Below are positions 8,028-15,402 of a stretch of 64,000 bases of DNA, one piece after another (within the stretch, counting starts at the first letter, position 1; every line of letters begins with the position of its first letter). The DNA comes from JALYLC01 sp963743275. GTDB lineage: Bacteria; Actinomycetota; Thermoleophilia; Gaiellales; JALYLC01. Location: contig CAVUPB010000008.1 in NCBI GenBank assembly GCA_963743275.1, positions 372,001-436,000 of the forward strand. Direction: 5' to 3'. Under the pieces are notes generated by a model. The model was not told where the DNA came from. It worked only from the letters and a program-made list of their open reading frames with translations, and searched no databases. The translations under genes and the position numbers were made by a program.

Positions 8028-9056
8028 GTGAAGGCGCTCGCGAAGTCGGAGGCGCGGCCCGGCATCTGGCTCGTCGACGCTCCCGAGCCCGAGGTCGGCA
8101 TCAACGACGTGCTGATCCGCGTGCTGCGCACGGGCATCTGCGGCACCGATCTGCACATCCACGCCTGGGATGCCTGGGCGCAGCGCACGATCCCGGTGCC
8201 GATGGTCGTCGGTCACGAGTTCGTGGGCGAGGTCGTCGGGGTCGGCTCGAACGTGAACGACTTCGCGCCCGGCGACATCGTCAGCGGCGAGGGCCACCTC
8301 GTGTGCGGTCGCTGCCGCAACTGCATGGCCGGGCGCCGCCACCTCTGCGCCCACACCCAGGGCGTCGGCGTCGACCGTACGGGCGCGTTCGCCGAGCGGA
8401 TCGCACTGCCGATGACGAATGTCTGGAAGCACGCCGCGGGCATCGACCTCGACGTCGCGGCGATCTTCGACCCCTACGGCAACGCGGTGCACACCGCGCT
8501 CAAGTTCCCGGTGCTCGGCGAGGACGTGCTGATCACCGGTGCCGGCCCGATCGGGATCATGGCGGCGGCGGTCGTGCGCCACGCCGGGGCCCGGCACGTG
8601 GTCGTGACCGACATGAACCCCTACCGGCTCGAGCTCGCGCGCAGCATCGGCGTCACCCACGCGCTCGACGTGCGCTCGGGCACGGTGGCCGACGCCCAGC
8701 GCGAGCTCGGCATGACCGAGGGCTTCGACGTGGGGCTCGAGATGTCGGGGAGCCCGGCGGCGCTCCACGACATGCTCGCCAACATGGCACACGGTGGCCG
8801 CATCGCAATGCTCGGCATCCCGTCCGAGGAGATCGCGATCGACTGGAACCGCGTGATCTTCAACATGCTCACGATCCGCGGCATCTACGGCCGCGAGATG
8901 TACGAGACCTGGTACGAGATGACGGTGATGCTGCAGTCGGGCCTCGACATCTCGCCCGTGATCACGCACCGCTTCTCCTACCGCGACTTCGAGGAGGCCT
9001 TCGCTGTCGCCGCGAGCGGCGACAGCGGCAAGATCGTCCTCGACTGGGAGCACTGA
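8028..9056 (+). CDS. tdh: L-threonine 3-dehydrogenase
   Basis: 342 residues, the family length. It oxidises L-threonine to 2-amino-3-ketobutyrate with NAD+. Catalytic zinc site: CGTDLHIHAWD (Cys, and the Tdh-specific HIHAWD block) and GHEFVGEVV. The structural zinc site is CGRCRNCMAGRRHLC. The cofactor-binding motif is GAGPIGIMAA, and the fingerprint AIFDPYGNAVHTAL is specific to Tdh. GTG 8028 gives the usual MKALxK start. Its stop overlaps the kbl start by one base, the classical threonine-to-glycine operon. Confidence 0.96.
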   Translation: MKALAKSEARPGIWLVDAPEPEVGINDVLIRVLRTGICGTDLHIHAWDAWAQRTIPVPMVVGHEFVGEVVGVGSNVNDFAPGDIVSGEGHLVCGRCRNCMAGRRHLCAHTQGVGVDRTGAFAERIALPMTNVWKHAAGIDLDVAAIFDPYGNAVHTALKFPVLGEDVLITGAGPIGIMAAAVVRHAGARHVVVTDMNPYRLELARSIGVTHALDVRSGTVADAQRELGMTEGFDVGLEMSGSPAALHDMLANMAHGGRIAMLGIPSEEIAIDWNRVIFNMLTIRGIYGREMYETWYEMTVMLQSGLDISPVITHRFSYRDFEEAFAVAASGDSGKIVLDWEH

Positions 9057-10240
9057 TGTTCGAGGGAGTGCGCGATCAGTTCCAGGCCGAGCTCGACGAG
9101 ATCGACGCCGCCGGGCTGGCCAAGCACGAGCGCGTGATCGCCTCCGCCCAGGGCGCGCACGTCACGCTCGCGGACGGGCGCGAGCTGCTCAACCTGTGTG
9201 CCAACAACTACCTCGGGCTCGCCAACCATCCGGCCATGCTCGCCGCCGCGAGCGCGGCCCTGGCCGAGCGGGGCTACGGGATGGCCTCCGTGCGCTTCAT
9301 CTGCGGCACGCAGGACATCCACCGCGAGCTCGAGGAGCGCATCAGCGCGTTCCTCGGCACGGAGGACACGATCCTCTACGCATCGTGCTTCGACGCCAAC
9401 GCCGGGCTCTTCGAGACGCTGCTCGGCGAGCAGGACGCGGTCATCTCGGATGCGCTCAACCACGCCTCGATCATCGACGGCGTGCGGCTCTGCAAGGCGC
9501 GCCGGCTGCGCTACGCGAACGGCGACACCGACGAGCTCGAGCAGCGCCTGCGCGAGGCCTCGGACGCGCGCCGGCGCCTGATCGCGACCGACGGCGTCTT
9601 CTCGATGGACGGGCATATCGCCCCGCTGCCGCGCATCTGCGAGCTCGCCGAGCAGTACGGCGCGATGGTGATGGTGGACGATTCGCACGCGGTCGGCTTC
9701 ATGGGCCCGGACGGGCGCGGGACGCCGGCGCTGCACGACGTCGTCGCGCGCGTCGACGTGACCACCGGCACGCTCGGCAAGGCGCTCGGGGGCGCGAGCG
9801 GCGGCTACACGAGCGGGCGGCGCGAGGCCATCGAGGTGCTGCGGCAGCGCTCGCGCCCGTACCTCTTCTCCAACAGCCTGGCCCCGCCGATCGTCGCCGC
9901 CAGCCTCGCGGTGTTCGACCTGCTCGCCGACGAGGGCCCGGAGCTGCGCGCGCGGCTCTTCCGGCACACCGAGCGCTTCCGCCGCGAGCTCGTTGCGCTC
10001 GGCCTCGACGTCGTGCCGGGGGAGCACCCGATCGTGCCGGTCATGTTCGGCGATGCACACCGCGCCGCGGCGGCCGCTCAGCGCCTGCTCGAGCACGGCG
10101 TCTACGCCGTCGCGTTCTCCTACCCGGTCGTGCCGATGGGCCAGGCGCGCATCCGCACCCAGCTCTCGGCGGCGCTCTCCGACGACGACGTCGACCGCGC
10201 GCTCGCGGCGTTCGCCGAGGTCGCGGCGCTCACTGCGTGA
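9056..10240 (+). CDS. kbl: 2-amino-3-ketobutyrate CoA ligase (glycine C-acetyltransferase)
   Basis: 394 residues, a PLP enzyme of the alpha-oxoamine synthase family. It cleaves 2-amino-3-ketobutyrate with CoA to glycine and acetyl-CoA. LLNLCANNYLGLANHP, GYGMASVRFICGTQDIHREL, DALNHASIIDGVRL, VDDSHAVGFMG and the PLP-lysine block TGTLGKALGGASGGY are all Kbl signatures. Start ATG 9056 overlaps the tdh stop (TGATG). The 3' end overlaps the convergent membrane-protein gene by 11 bp. Confidence 0.96.
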   Translation: MFEGVRDQFQAELDEIDAAGLAKHERVIASAQGAHVTLADGRELLNLCANNYLGLANHPAMLAAASAALAERGYGMASVRFICGTQDIHRELEERISAFLGTEDTILYASCFDANAGLFETLLGEQDAVISDALNHASIIDGVRLCKARRLRYANGDTDELEQRLREASDARRRLIATDGVFSMDGHIAPLPRICELAEQYGAMVMVDDSHAVGFMGPDGRGTPALHDVVARVDVTTGTLGKALGGASGGYTSGRREAIEVLRQRSRPYLFSNSLAPPIVAASLAVFDLLADEGPELRARLFRHTERFRRELVALGLDVVPGEHPIVPVMFGDAHRAAAAAQRLLEHGVYAVAFSYPVVPMGQARIRTQLSAALSDDDVDRALAAFAEVAALTA

Positions 10241-10727
10241 AGGTGGCCTTCGGGCGGTCGCTCGCCAGCGGCACGCTGTGGAGCGCGACGCCCGCGTACT
10301 CCGGCCGGCTGATGCGCACGGCCGTGATCAGCACGCGCCGCGTCAGCACCGCGAAGTAGAGCGCGAGCGGCAGCTCGATCCCGAAGGCGGTGGCGAGGGT
10401 CACGACCTGGTCGTCGGTGCCGAGCGAGGTTGCGACGTCGAACCAGGCGTCGCACACGAGCAGCGTCGAGGACGCGATCAGCCCGACGATGAGGAGCGCG
10501 CGCTCGCGCAGCGCGGCCCACGCCGTGAGGCCGAGCGAGCAGCACAGGAGCGCGTCGAAGCCGAACCACGCCACGTTCCAGTGCTTGGCCGTGTGATGGT
10601 CGGGAAGCTGGCTGATGTAGATCAGCGTCCACGGGATGAGGGCGATCGTCGCGCCCATGGCGAGGAATGCGAACGGGTGCGTCCGCACCGAACGCAGCCG
10701 CCCGGTCAGTGGGTCGCGCAGCTGCAT
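10230..10727 (-). CDS. Four-helix integral membrane protein of unknown function
   Basis: 165 residues with four predicted transmembrane helices (around FAFLAMGATIALIPWTLIYI, WFGFDALLCCSLGLTAWAAL, ALLIVGLIASSTLLVCDAWF and TLATAFGIELPLALYFAVLT). Short loops carry DVATSLG. I do not recognise a characterised family, though similar four-helix proteins are common in actinobacteria. ATG 10727 is chosen over the longer frame because a GAGAG ribosome site precedes it and homologous-looking sequence begins there. It is convergent with kbl, overlapping by 11 bp. Confidence 0.75.
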   Translation of the reverse strand: MQLRDPLTGRLRSVRTHPFAFLAMGATIALIPWTLIYISQLPDHHTAKHWNVAWFGFDALLCCSLGLTAWAALRERALLIVGLIASSTLLVCDAWFDVATSLGTDDQVVTLATAFGIELPLALYFAVLTRRVLITAVRISRPEYAGVALHSVPLASDRPKATFTQ

Positions 10728-10811
10728 GAGCTCTCTCGCATCGTCATGTCTCGTGTCAACGTCGAAGGTCCTTCCACTATTCGACCACGTTCGAACGCGT
10801 CTGAACATGCC

Positions 10812-10837
10812 GGTGGCCCCTCACGGGAGGGGCCACC
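10812..10837. terminator. Strong hairpin upstream of the membrane-protein gene
   Basis: Perfect 10-bp arms (GGTGGCCCCT and AGGGGCCACC) with a 6-nt loop. No T tract follows. Between the end of the MMPL gene (leftward) and the next leftward gene it could act as a transcription terminator or stabilising hairpin. Confidence 0.5.
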
Positions 10838-10850
10838 TTCAGCGAGCGCC

Positions 10851-10929
10851 GTGCACGATCGGGGTCTGACCCCAATCGTGCACGAGCCGCCGCGCCGTGC
10901 ACGATTGGGGTCAGACCCCAATCGTGCAC
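10851..10929. repeat. Inverted pair of GGGGTCAGACCCC palindromes
   Basis: Two 33-bp palindromes, 10851-10883 and 10897-10929, separated by 13 bp. Both have 9-bp outer arms GTGCACGAT and a GGGGTC-x-GACCCC core; the core centre is TCTGA in the first and TCAGA in the second, so the copies face each other. Related elements are at 23252, 24021, 24072, 35221, 61621 and 61659. They lie only between genes, like REP/BIME elements. Confidence 0.85.
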
Positions 10930-10955
10930 GGCGCGGCCGGCTCGTCGGCGGTCGC

Positions 10956-13223
10956 TCAGCGGCTCAGCGCCGGGGTGCCGTGGCTCACGCGCGGCAGCCA
11001 GTTGAGCTTCTTCGGCAGGTACCAGTTGCGGTCGCCGAGGAGCTTCATCGTGGCGGGCAGGAGCACCGCCCGCACGAGCGTCGCGTCCAGCAGGATCGCG
11101 GTCGCGAGCCCGACGCCGAGCTGCTTCATGTCGAGCCCCGAGAGCGTCGCGAAGATCGCGAACACGGCGACCATGACGATGGCGGCGCTGGTGACGACGC
11201 CGGCCGTCTCGGTGATGCCCTGCTCGACGGCCTGGTCGCTCGGGACGCCCTTCTCCCACAGCTCGCGCACCCGGCTGAGGATGAACACGTGGTAGTCCAT
11301 CGAGAGGCCGAAGAGCACGACGAAGAGGAAGATCGGGAGCCACGACTCGATCGCGCCGTCGCTCTTGAACCCGAGCAGGTCCTGTGCCCAGCTGTGCTGG
11401 AAGACCGCGACGAGGATGCCGTAGGCGGCGCCCACGCTCAGCAGGTTGAGCACGATCGCCTTGATCGGGACGATCAGGGAGCGGAACGTGACGAGCAGGA
11501 GCACGAAGCTCAGCAGGAGCACGAAGCCGATCACGATCGGTGCGCGATCGCGCATCACCTGGTTGAAGTCCTCCGTGCCCGCCGCCTCGCCGGCGACCTG
11601 CGCCGAGATGCCGGAGCCGGAGTTGAGCGTCTGGGGCACGACGGAGTTGCGCAGCGCCTTCATCGAGGCCACGGCCTCGGCGTTGTGGCCGTCGCCCTTG
11701 ATCGGCACGTACAGCCGCGCGACCGAGTGGTCCCGCGAGATGCTGAGGGTGAACGGCTTGGACGCGTGACCGCTCGCGATCGCCTGCTGCTCGAAGTTCG
11801 CGATCGCCCGGGTGACCGTGGGCGAGGTGACGTCCGAGGCCTCGATCACGACGACGGCGGGCGAGGGCGAGCCGGGGAAGGCCTTCTCGATCGCGGCCTT
11901 GGCCTTCATCACGGGCAGGGTCTTCGACATGCCGTAGTCGGCGGGTGCCATCCCGAGCTTCAGGTCGGCGGCCGGGATGGCGAGCGCGACCAGGATCGAG
12001 GCCGAGGCCACGACCGAGATGACCGGGTGGCGCAGCACCGGCGTGAGCACGCGGTTCCAGATCGTGCGCTCGCCGCGGCCGCGGCGCAGAAGGCTCTGCA
12101 CGGCGCGGAACGGCCAGGTCACGAACGCCCAGGCGGCGGCGATGCCGCGGCCGGCGAAGCGGAAGCCGCGACCCATCGCGCGATGTCCCGGGACGCGGGC
12201 GAGGAAGCCCGCCGACTTGGGGGCGAGCAGCGCCGGCAGCACCGTCAGCGAGCCGATGATCGCCGTCGCGACGACGAGGATCGTGGCCAGGGCGATGCCC
12301 GAGAACACGCTGTTGCCGGCCAGGAACATGCCGCTCATCGCGGCCATGACGGTCAGGCCCGAGACGAGCACGGCGCGGCCGGAGGTGGCGGCGGCGATCT
12401 CGATCGCATCGACCCTGCCGGTGCCGCGCGCGCGCTCCTGGCGCTCGCGGGCGATGTAGAAGATCGAGTAGTCGACGCCGACGGCGAGGCCGATCAGGAG
12501 GATCACCGACTGCGTGACGTCGGTCACCGGCAGGAGCTGGCTCGCGACCGCGGTCAGCCCGAGCGCCGCGAACACGGCGCTCATCGCGAGCGCGACCGGG
12601 ATGCCGGCGAGCAGGAGGCCGCCGAAGGCGATCACGAGGATCAGGAGCGTGATCGGCAGCGAGAGCTGCTCGGCCTTCTGGAAGTCCTTGCCCTGCGTGT
12701 CGTCGTAGGCCTTCGAGAAGCTGCCGTCGCCGGCCTCGGCGATGACGAAGCCCGGATGCGCCGCCTGCGCGGCGGCCGTGGCGTCCTGGACGATGCCGAC
12801 CTTGCTACCCGAGGTCTTGTACGTGCCCGGGATCTCGAACGAGACGAGCGCGGAGTGGCCGTCCTTCGAGATCGTGTTCTGGGCGTAGGGCGAGCGCAGC
12901 TTGACGACGTTCGGCGTGCCCTCGAGGCGCTTGACGACGTCGCCGACGACGGCGCGGAAGGCCGGGTCGGACGCCTTCAGCGTCTTCGACTGCACGAGCA
13001 CCTGCTCGCTGGGCTGCAGCTTGAAGCCGGCCTTGTCGAGCGTGCGCGCGGCCACGCCGCTCTCGCCGCTCGCCGACTCGGCCTCCGTGAGCTGCTTCGT
13101 GCCGACCGCGCCGCCGATGATCACGGCGGCTGCGACGAATGCGATCCACAGGGTGATCGCCGTCCATGGGTGGCGGGCACTCCAGCGCCCTGCCTTCCCG
13201 GTGATGCCATTGCTGGCGGACAT
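10956..13223 (-). CDS. MMPL-family (RND-like) membrane exporter
   Basis: 755 residues, with two repeats of a first helix, an extracytoplasmic domain and a cluster of five helices (the first cluster starts LSLPITLLILVIAFGGLLLAG, the second IVIGFVLLLSFVLLLVTFRS). The MMPL signatures GLAVGVDYSIFYIARERQER and LFGLSMDYHVFILSRVRE, with buried proton-relay Asp-Tyr pairs, are present. These proteins export lipids or hydrophobic compounds using the proton gradient. ATG 13223 directly follows a hairpin that encloses its AAGGAG site (13224-13265). The nearest upstream gene is a LuxR-type response regulator on the same strand. Confidence 0.92.
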   Translation of the reverse strand: MSASNGITGKAGRWSARHPWTAITLWIAFVAAAVIIGGAVGTKQLTEAESASGESGVAARTLDKAGFKLQPSEQVLVQSKTLKASDPAFRAVVGDVVKRLEGTPNVVKLRSPYAQNTISKDGHSALVSFEIPGTYKTSGSKVGIVQDATAAAQAAHPGFVIAEAGDGSFSKAYDDTQGKDFQKAEQLSLPITLLILVIAFGGLLLAGIPVALAMSAVFAALGLTAVASQLLPVTDVTQSVILLIGLAVGVDYSIFYIARERQERARGTGRVDAIEIAAATSGRAVLVSGLTVMAAMSGMFLAGNSVFSGIALATILVVATAIIGSLTVLPALLAPKSAGFLARVPGHRAMGRGFRFAGRGIAAAWAFVTWPFRAVQSLLRRGRGERTIWNRVLTPVLRHPVISVVASASILVALAIPAADLKLGMAPADYGMSKTLPVMKAKAAIEKAFPGSPSPAVVVIEASDVTSPTVTRAIANFEQQAIASGHASKPFTLSISRDHSVARLYVPIKGDGHNAEAVASMKALRNSVVPQTLNSGSGISAQVAGEAAGTEDFNQVMRDRAPIVIGFVLLLSFVLLLVTFRSLIVPIKAIVLNLLSVGAAYGILVAVFQHSWAQDLLGFKSDGAIESWLPIFLFVVLFGLSMDYHVFILSRVRELWEKGVPSDQAVEQGITETAGVVTSAAIVMVAVFAIFATLSGLDMKQLGVGLATAILLDATLVRAVLLPATMKLLGDRNWYLPKKLNWLPRVSHGTPALSR

Positions 13224-13265
13224 TGCCTGTCTCCTTGAGAGGAAGAGGAATCGTGGTGACAGGCA
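13224..13265 (-). promoter_or_regulatory. Leader hairpin enclosing the MMPL ribosome-binding site
   Basis: Perfect 8-bp arms TGCCTGTC (13258-13265 on the mRNA 5' side) and GACAGGCA (13224-13231) flank a 26-nt loop, and the 3' arm directly abuts the ATG at 13223. The purine-rich AAGGAG lies at the 3' end of the loop and its last G is in the arm, with CU-rich stretches in the loop able to pair with it. This could control translation; the regulatory role is inferred. Confidence 0.4.
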
Positions 13266-13347
13266 GAGCGTCGCCCGTGCGGACGGGTCGGTGCGGGCGG
13301 GCCTCAGGTGTCCGCGAGTGCGGAAAACCCTAGGCCGGAGCGTGGGG

Positions 13348-14004
13348 TCAGCTCGCGCGCAGGAACGTGAGAACGGCGAGCACGCGGCGGTGATCCTCGA
13401 CCGCGCTGCCGAGCCCGAGCTTCTCGAAGATGTTCGTGATGTGCTTCTCGATCGCGCGCGGCGTGACCACGAGCGCGTCCGCGATCGCCTGGTTCGAGCG
13501 GCCCTCGGCCATCAGGCCGAGCACCTCGCGCTCGCGCGCGCTGAGCACCTCGAGCGGGCTCGAGCGGCGCTTGCGCGCAACCAGGAGGCCGACGATCGAC
13601 GGGTCGAGGGCCGATCCGCCCTGCGCGACGCGCCGCACCGACTCGGCGAAGTCGTCGATGTCGGCGATGCGGTCCTTGAGCAGGTAGCCGACGCCCTCGG
13701 TGCCCTCCGAGAGGAGCTCCATCGCGTACTCCGGCTCGGCGTGCTGGGAGAGCACGACGACGCCGACGCCGGGGTGCGCCTCGCGGATGCGCCGCGCGGC
13801 GCGCACGCCCTCGTCCGTGTGCGTCGGGGGCATCCGGATGTCGATCACGGCGACGTGGGGCTTGAGCGTGCCGATCGCGTGCATGAGGTCGACGGCGTTC
13901 TCGGCCTGCGCCACGACCTCGAAGCCCGCATCCGCGAGCACGCGCGCGACCCCCTCGCGCATGAGTGCCGAATCGTCGGCGATCGCCACTCGCAGCGTGG
14001 TCAT
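13348..14004 (-). CDS. NarL/FixJ-type response regulator
   Basis: 218 residues. Receiver domain: acidic pair IADD (residues 9-11), phospho-acceptor Asp55 in VAVIDIRMPP, and Lys in GYLLKDRI. The DNA-binding LuxR C-terminal domain is LSAREREVLGLMAEGRSNQAIADAL through the KHITNIFEKLGL helix. The THTDEG insertion after the MPP turn is typical of actinobacterial members. No histidine kinase gene is adjacent. It is upstream of the MMPL gene on the same strand (124 bp), so that exporter could be a target. ATG 14004 starts MTTLRVAIADD. Confidence 0.92.
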   Translation of the reverse strand: MTTLRVAIADDSALMREGVARVLADAGFEVVAQAENAVDLMHAIGTLKPHVAVIDIRMPPTHTDEGVRAARRIREAHPGVGVVVLSQHAEPEYAMELLSEGTEGVGYLLKDRIADIDDFAESVRRVAQGGSALDPSIVGLLVARKRRSSPLEVLSAREREVLGLMAEGRSNQAIADALVVTPRAIEKHITNIFEKLGLGSAVEDHRRVLAVLTFLRAS

Positions 14005-14160
14005 CGGGCCGACGGTAGCAGGACGGGTACGGATAGCCGCACCCCTGGCGGTGCGGACGGCCGCAGGCAAGAGACGGGCGGCCCCGAGCGAGCGGGCCTC
14101 CGCGGGGCGCGATCGTTCTCGCAACGAGGGCGACCGGCCCTCCCGGACAAGGAGCCCGCC

Positions 14161-14313
14161 ATGTTCAATCCGATGCGCCCCGAGCTCGCCCTCGCCATCC
14201 ACCGCGAGCGCGTCGCCGAGGGTCTCCGTCGTGCAGCGCAGTCGGCCGGCAAGCCGCCCGACAAGCGCCGCCGCAACGGCCGCCGTCGTCAACTGAGGTT
14301 GCGTATGGCGTGA
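14161..14313 (+). CDS. Small basic protein (50 aa), function unknown
   Basis: ATG 14161 follows an AAGGAG ribosome site. The product starts MFNPMRPELALAIHRERVAEG and ends in an arginine-rich tail (DKRRRNGRRRQLRLRMA), with a predicted charge above +10. A strong intrinsic terminator (14342-14378) follows the stop, supporting a real single-gene transcript. I do not recognise a family. The basic tail suggests nucleic-acid or membrane binding, which is a guess from composition. Confidence 0.65.
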   Translation: MFNPMRPELALAIHRERVAEGLRRAAQSAGKPPDKRRRNGRRRQLRLRMA

Positions 14314-14341
14314 ACCGGCACCACCAATCACATCCCTCCGA

Positions 14342-14378
14342 GACGGGGCGCCCTCAAGCAGCGCCCCGTCTTCGTTTT
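14342..14378 (+). terminator. Intrinsic terminator after the small basic protein gene
   Basis: Perfect 10-bp arms GACGGGGCGC and GCGCCCCGTC with a 9-nt loop, followed by a T-rich run (TTCGTTTT). This is the clearest rho-independent terminator in the window. Confidence 0.85.
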
Positions 14379-14453
14379 CGGGTGCGGGCGGTTCACAGCT
14401 GCCTCTCAGAAGATTCTGTGCCGGCTCTTAGGAAGATCGGTCATGGTGCAGGC

Positions 14454-14780
14454 ATGGCAGAGACGCCCGCTCCGGGGAACGAGCCGCCACCGGCGGCGGG
14501 CCCGGCGCGGCAGCGGCGGCTCTGGGGCGTCCGCCTGGTGGTTCTCGCCGCGACCGCGGCCGCGCTCGGCATGCCACAGAGCGCGCTCGCGCGCAGCCAG
14601 GCCGCCGGCACGACGATGGCCAGTCTGGCCGCGCGTCAGAACGTGAGCGTCACGCGCGTGCGCTCGGTCGCGCTCGCGGCCGCCGACCCGCTGCTCGAGG
14701 AGGCGGTGCGCGCCGGCGCCATCAGCGACCGCGACCGCCGCTCGCTGCGCATGCGCATCCGCGAGGGCGAGGCCGTTTAG
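14454..14780 (+). CDS. Small exported/membrane-anchored protein of unknown function
   Basis: 108 residues. The N-terminus MAETPAPGNEPPPAAGPARQ is followed by basic residues and a hydrophobic segment (GVRLVVLAATAAALGMPQSALA) that looks like a signal peptide or anchor with a plausible cleavage after ALA. The rest (SLAARQNVSVTRVRSVALAA, then RAGAISDRDRRSLRMRI) resembles short helical periplasmic proteins in which a low-complexity helix recurs after a signal peptide. ATG 14454 is preferred over the longer frame because the extension crosses the upstream terminator. A 26-nt hairpin follows the stop. Confidence 0.6.
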   Translation: MAETPAPGNEPPPAAGPARQRRLWGVRLVVLAATAAALGMPQSALARSQAAGTTMASLAARQNVSVTRVRSVALAAADPLLEEAVRAGAISDRDRRSLRMRIREGEAV

Positions 14781-14808
14781 GCACCGTCCGTGGGGGGATC
14801 CACCGATC

Positions 14809-14834
14809 GCCGGGTGCGGATGCCCGCACCCGGC
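14809..14834. terminator. Strong hairpin after the small exported protein
   Basis: Perfect 11-bp arms GCCGGGTGCGG and CCGCACCCGGC with a 4-nt loop, about 30 nt after the stop codon. No T tract follows, which is common for terminator-like hairpins in high-GC actinobacteria. Confidence 0.6.
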
Positions 14835-14994
14835 AATGCCGGTTGCCGCGCCGCGTAACGCCAGGCGTCCGTAGACGGACAGACAGCGCGCGGCGGGACT
14901 ATGAACGAGACGGCTCGTCGCCGCACTCCTCCCCTCCCATGACCTCCGCTCCACCGCCACCGCCACCTCGACCGCCAGCCGCCCGACCCGGGTC

Positions 14995-15336
14995 ATGCTG
15001 ATCGACGACCACGCCTCGTTCCGCGCCAGCGCGCGCTGGCTGCTCGAGACCGAGGGCTACGAGGTCGTCGCCGAGGCGGCGAGCGGCGAGCGCGCGCTCG
15101 ACCTCGTCGTCGAGGCCGCGCCCGACCTCGTGCTGCTCGACGTCGGCCTGCCGGGCATCGACGGCTTCCAGGTCGCCACCGCCATCCGCGCGCGCTCCCC
15201 GCGTGCGCGGATCGTGCTGCTGTCGAGCCGCGACCTCTGCGACCTGGGCGAGGACCGCGTGCTCGGGTGCGGCGCCGCCGGCTTCGTGCACAAGGCCGAT
15301 CTCTCGCGCGCCGCGATCGCCGCGATCTGCTCCTAG
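14995..15336 (+). CDS. Stand-alone receiver-domain response regulator
   Basis: 113 residues starting MLIDDHASFRASARWLLETE. Receiver features: acidic pair Asp4-Asp5, phospho-acceptor Asp49 in LVLLDVGLPG, Ser77 in IVLLSSRD and Lys100 in GFVHKADLS. There is no output domain. The ATG at 14995 removes the usual residues before the first strand. Frame 1 upstream reads RPTRV just before this ATG but has no start codon before a stop at 14902-14904, while an ATG at 14939 in another frame leads into the same proline-rich stretch. A one-base error near 14985 is possible. No partner kinase is visible. Confidence 0.75.
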   Translation: MLIDDHASFRASARWLLETEGYEVVAEAASGERALDLVVEAAPDLVLLDVGLPGIDGFQVATAIRARSPRARIVLLSSRDLCDLGEDRVLGCGAAGFVHKADLSRAAIAAICS

Positions 15337-15402
15337 ACATTCGTTAGGCTCATGGCGGCCCGGCCCGGAGCACGCGCCGGCAAGCCGTCCCAGGAGGCAA
15401 CC

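Noticed and set aside
9993..13238. A 1081-codon open frame on the plus strand
   Set aside because: It begins inside kbl and crosses intergenic palindromes and the MMPL gene antisense; no motif supports it.
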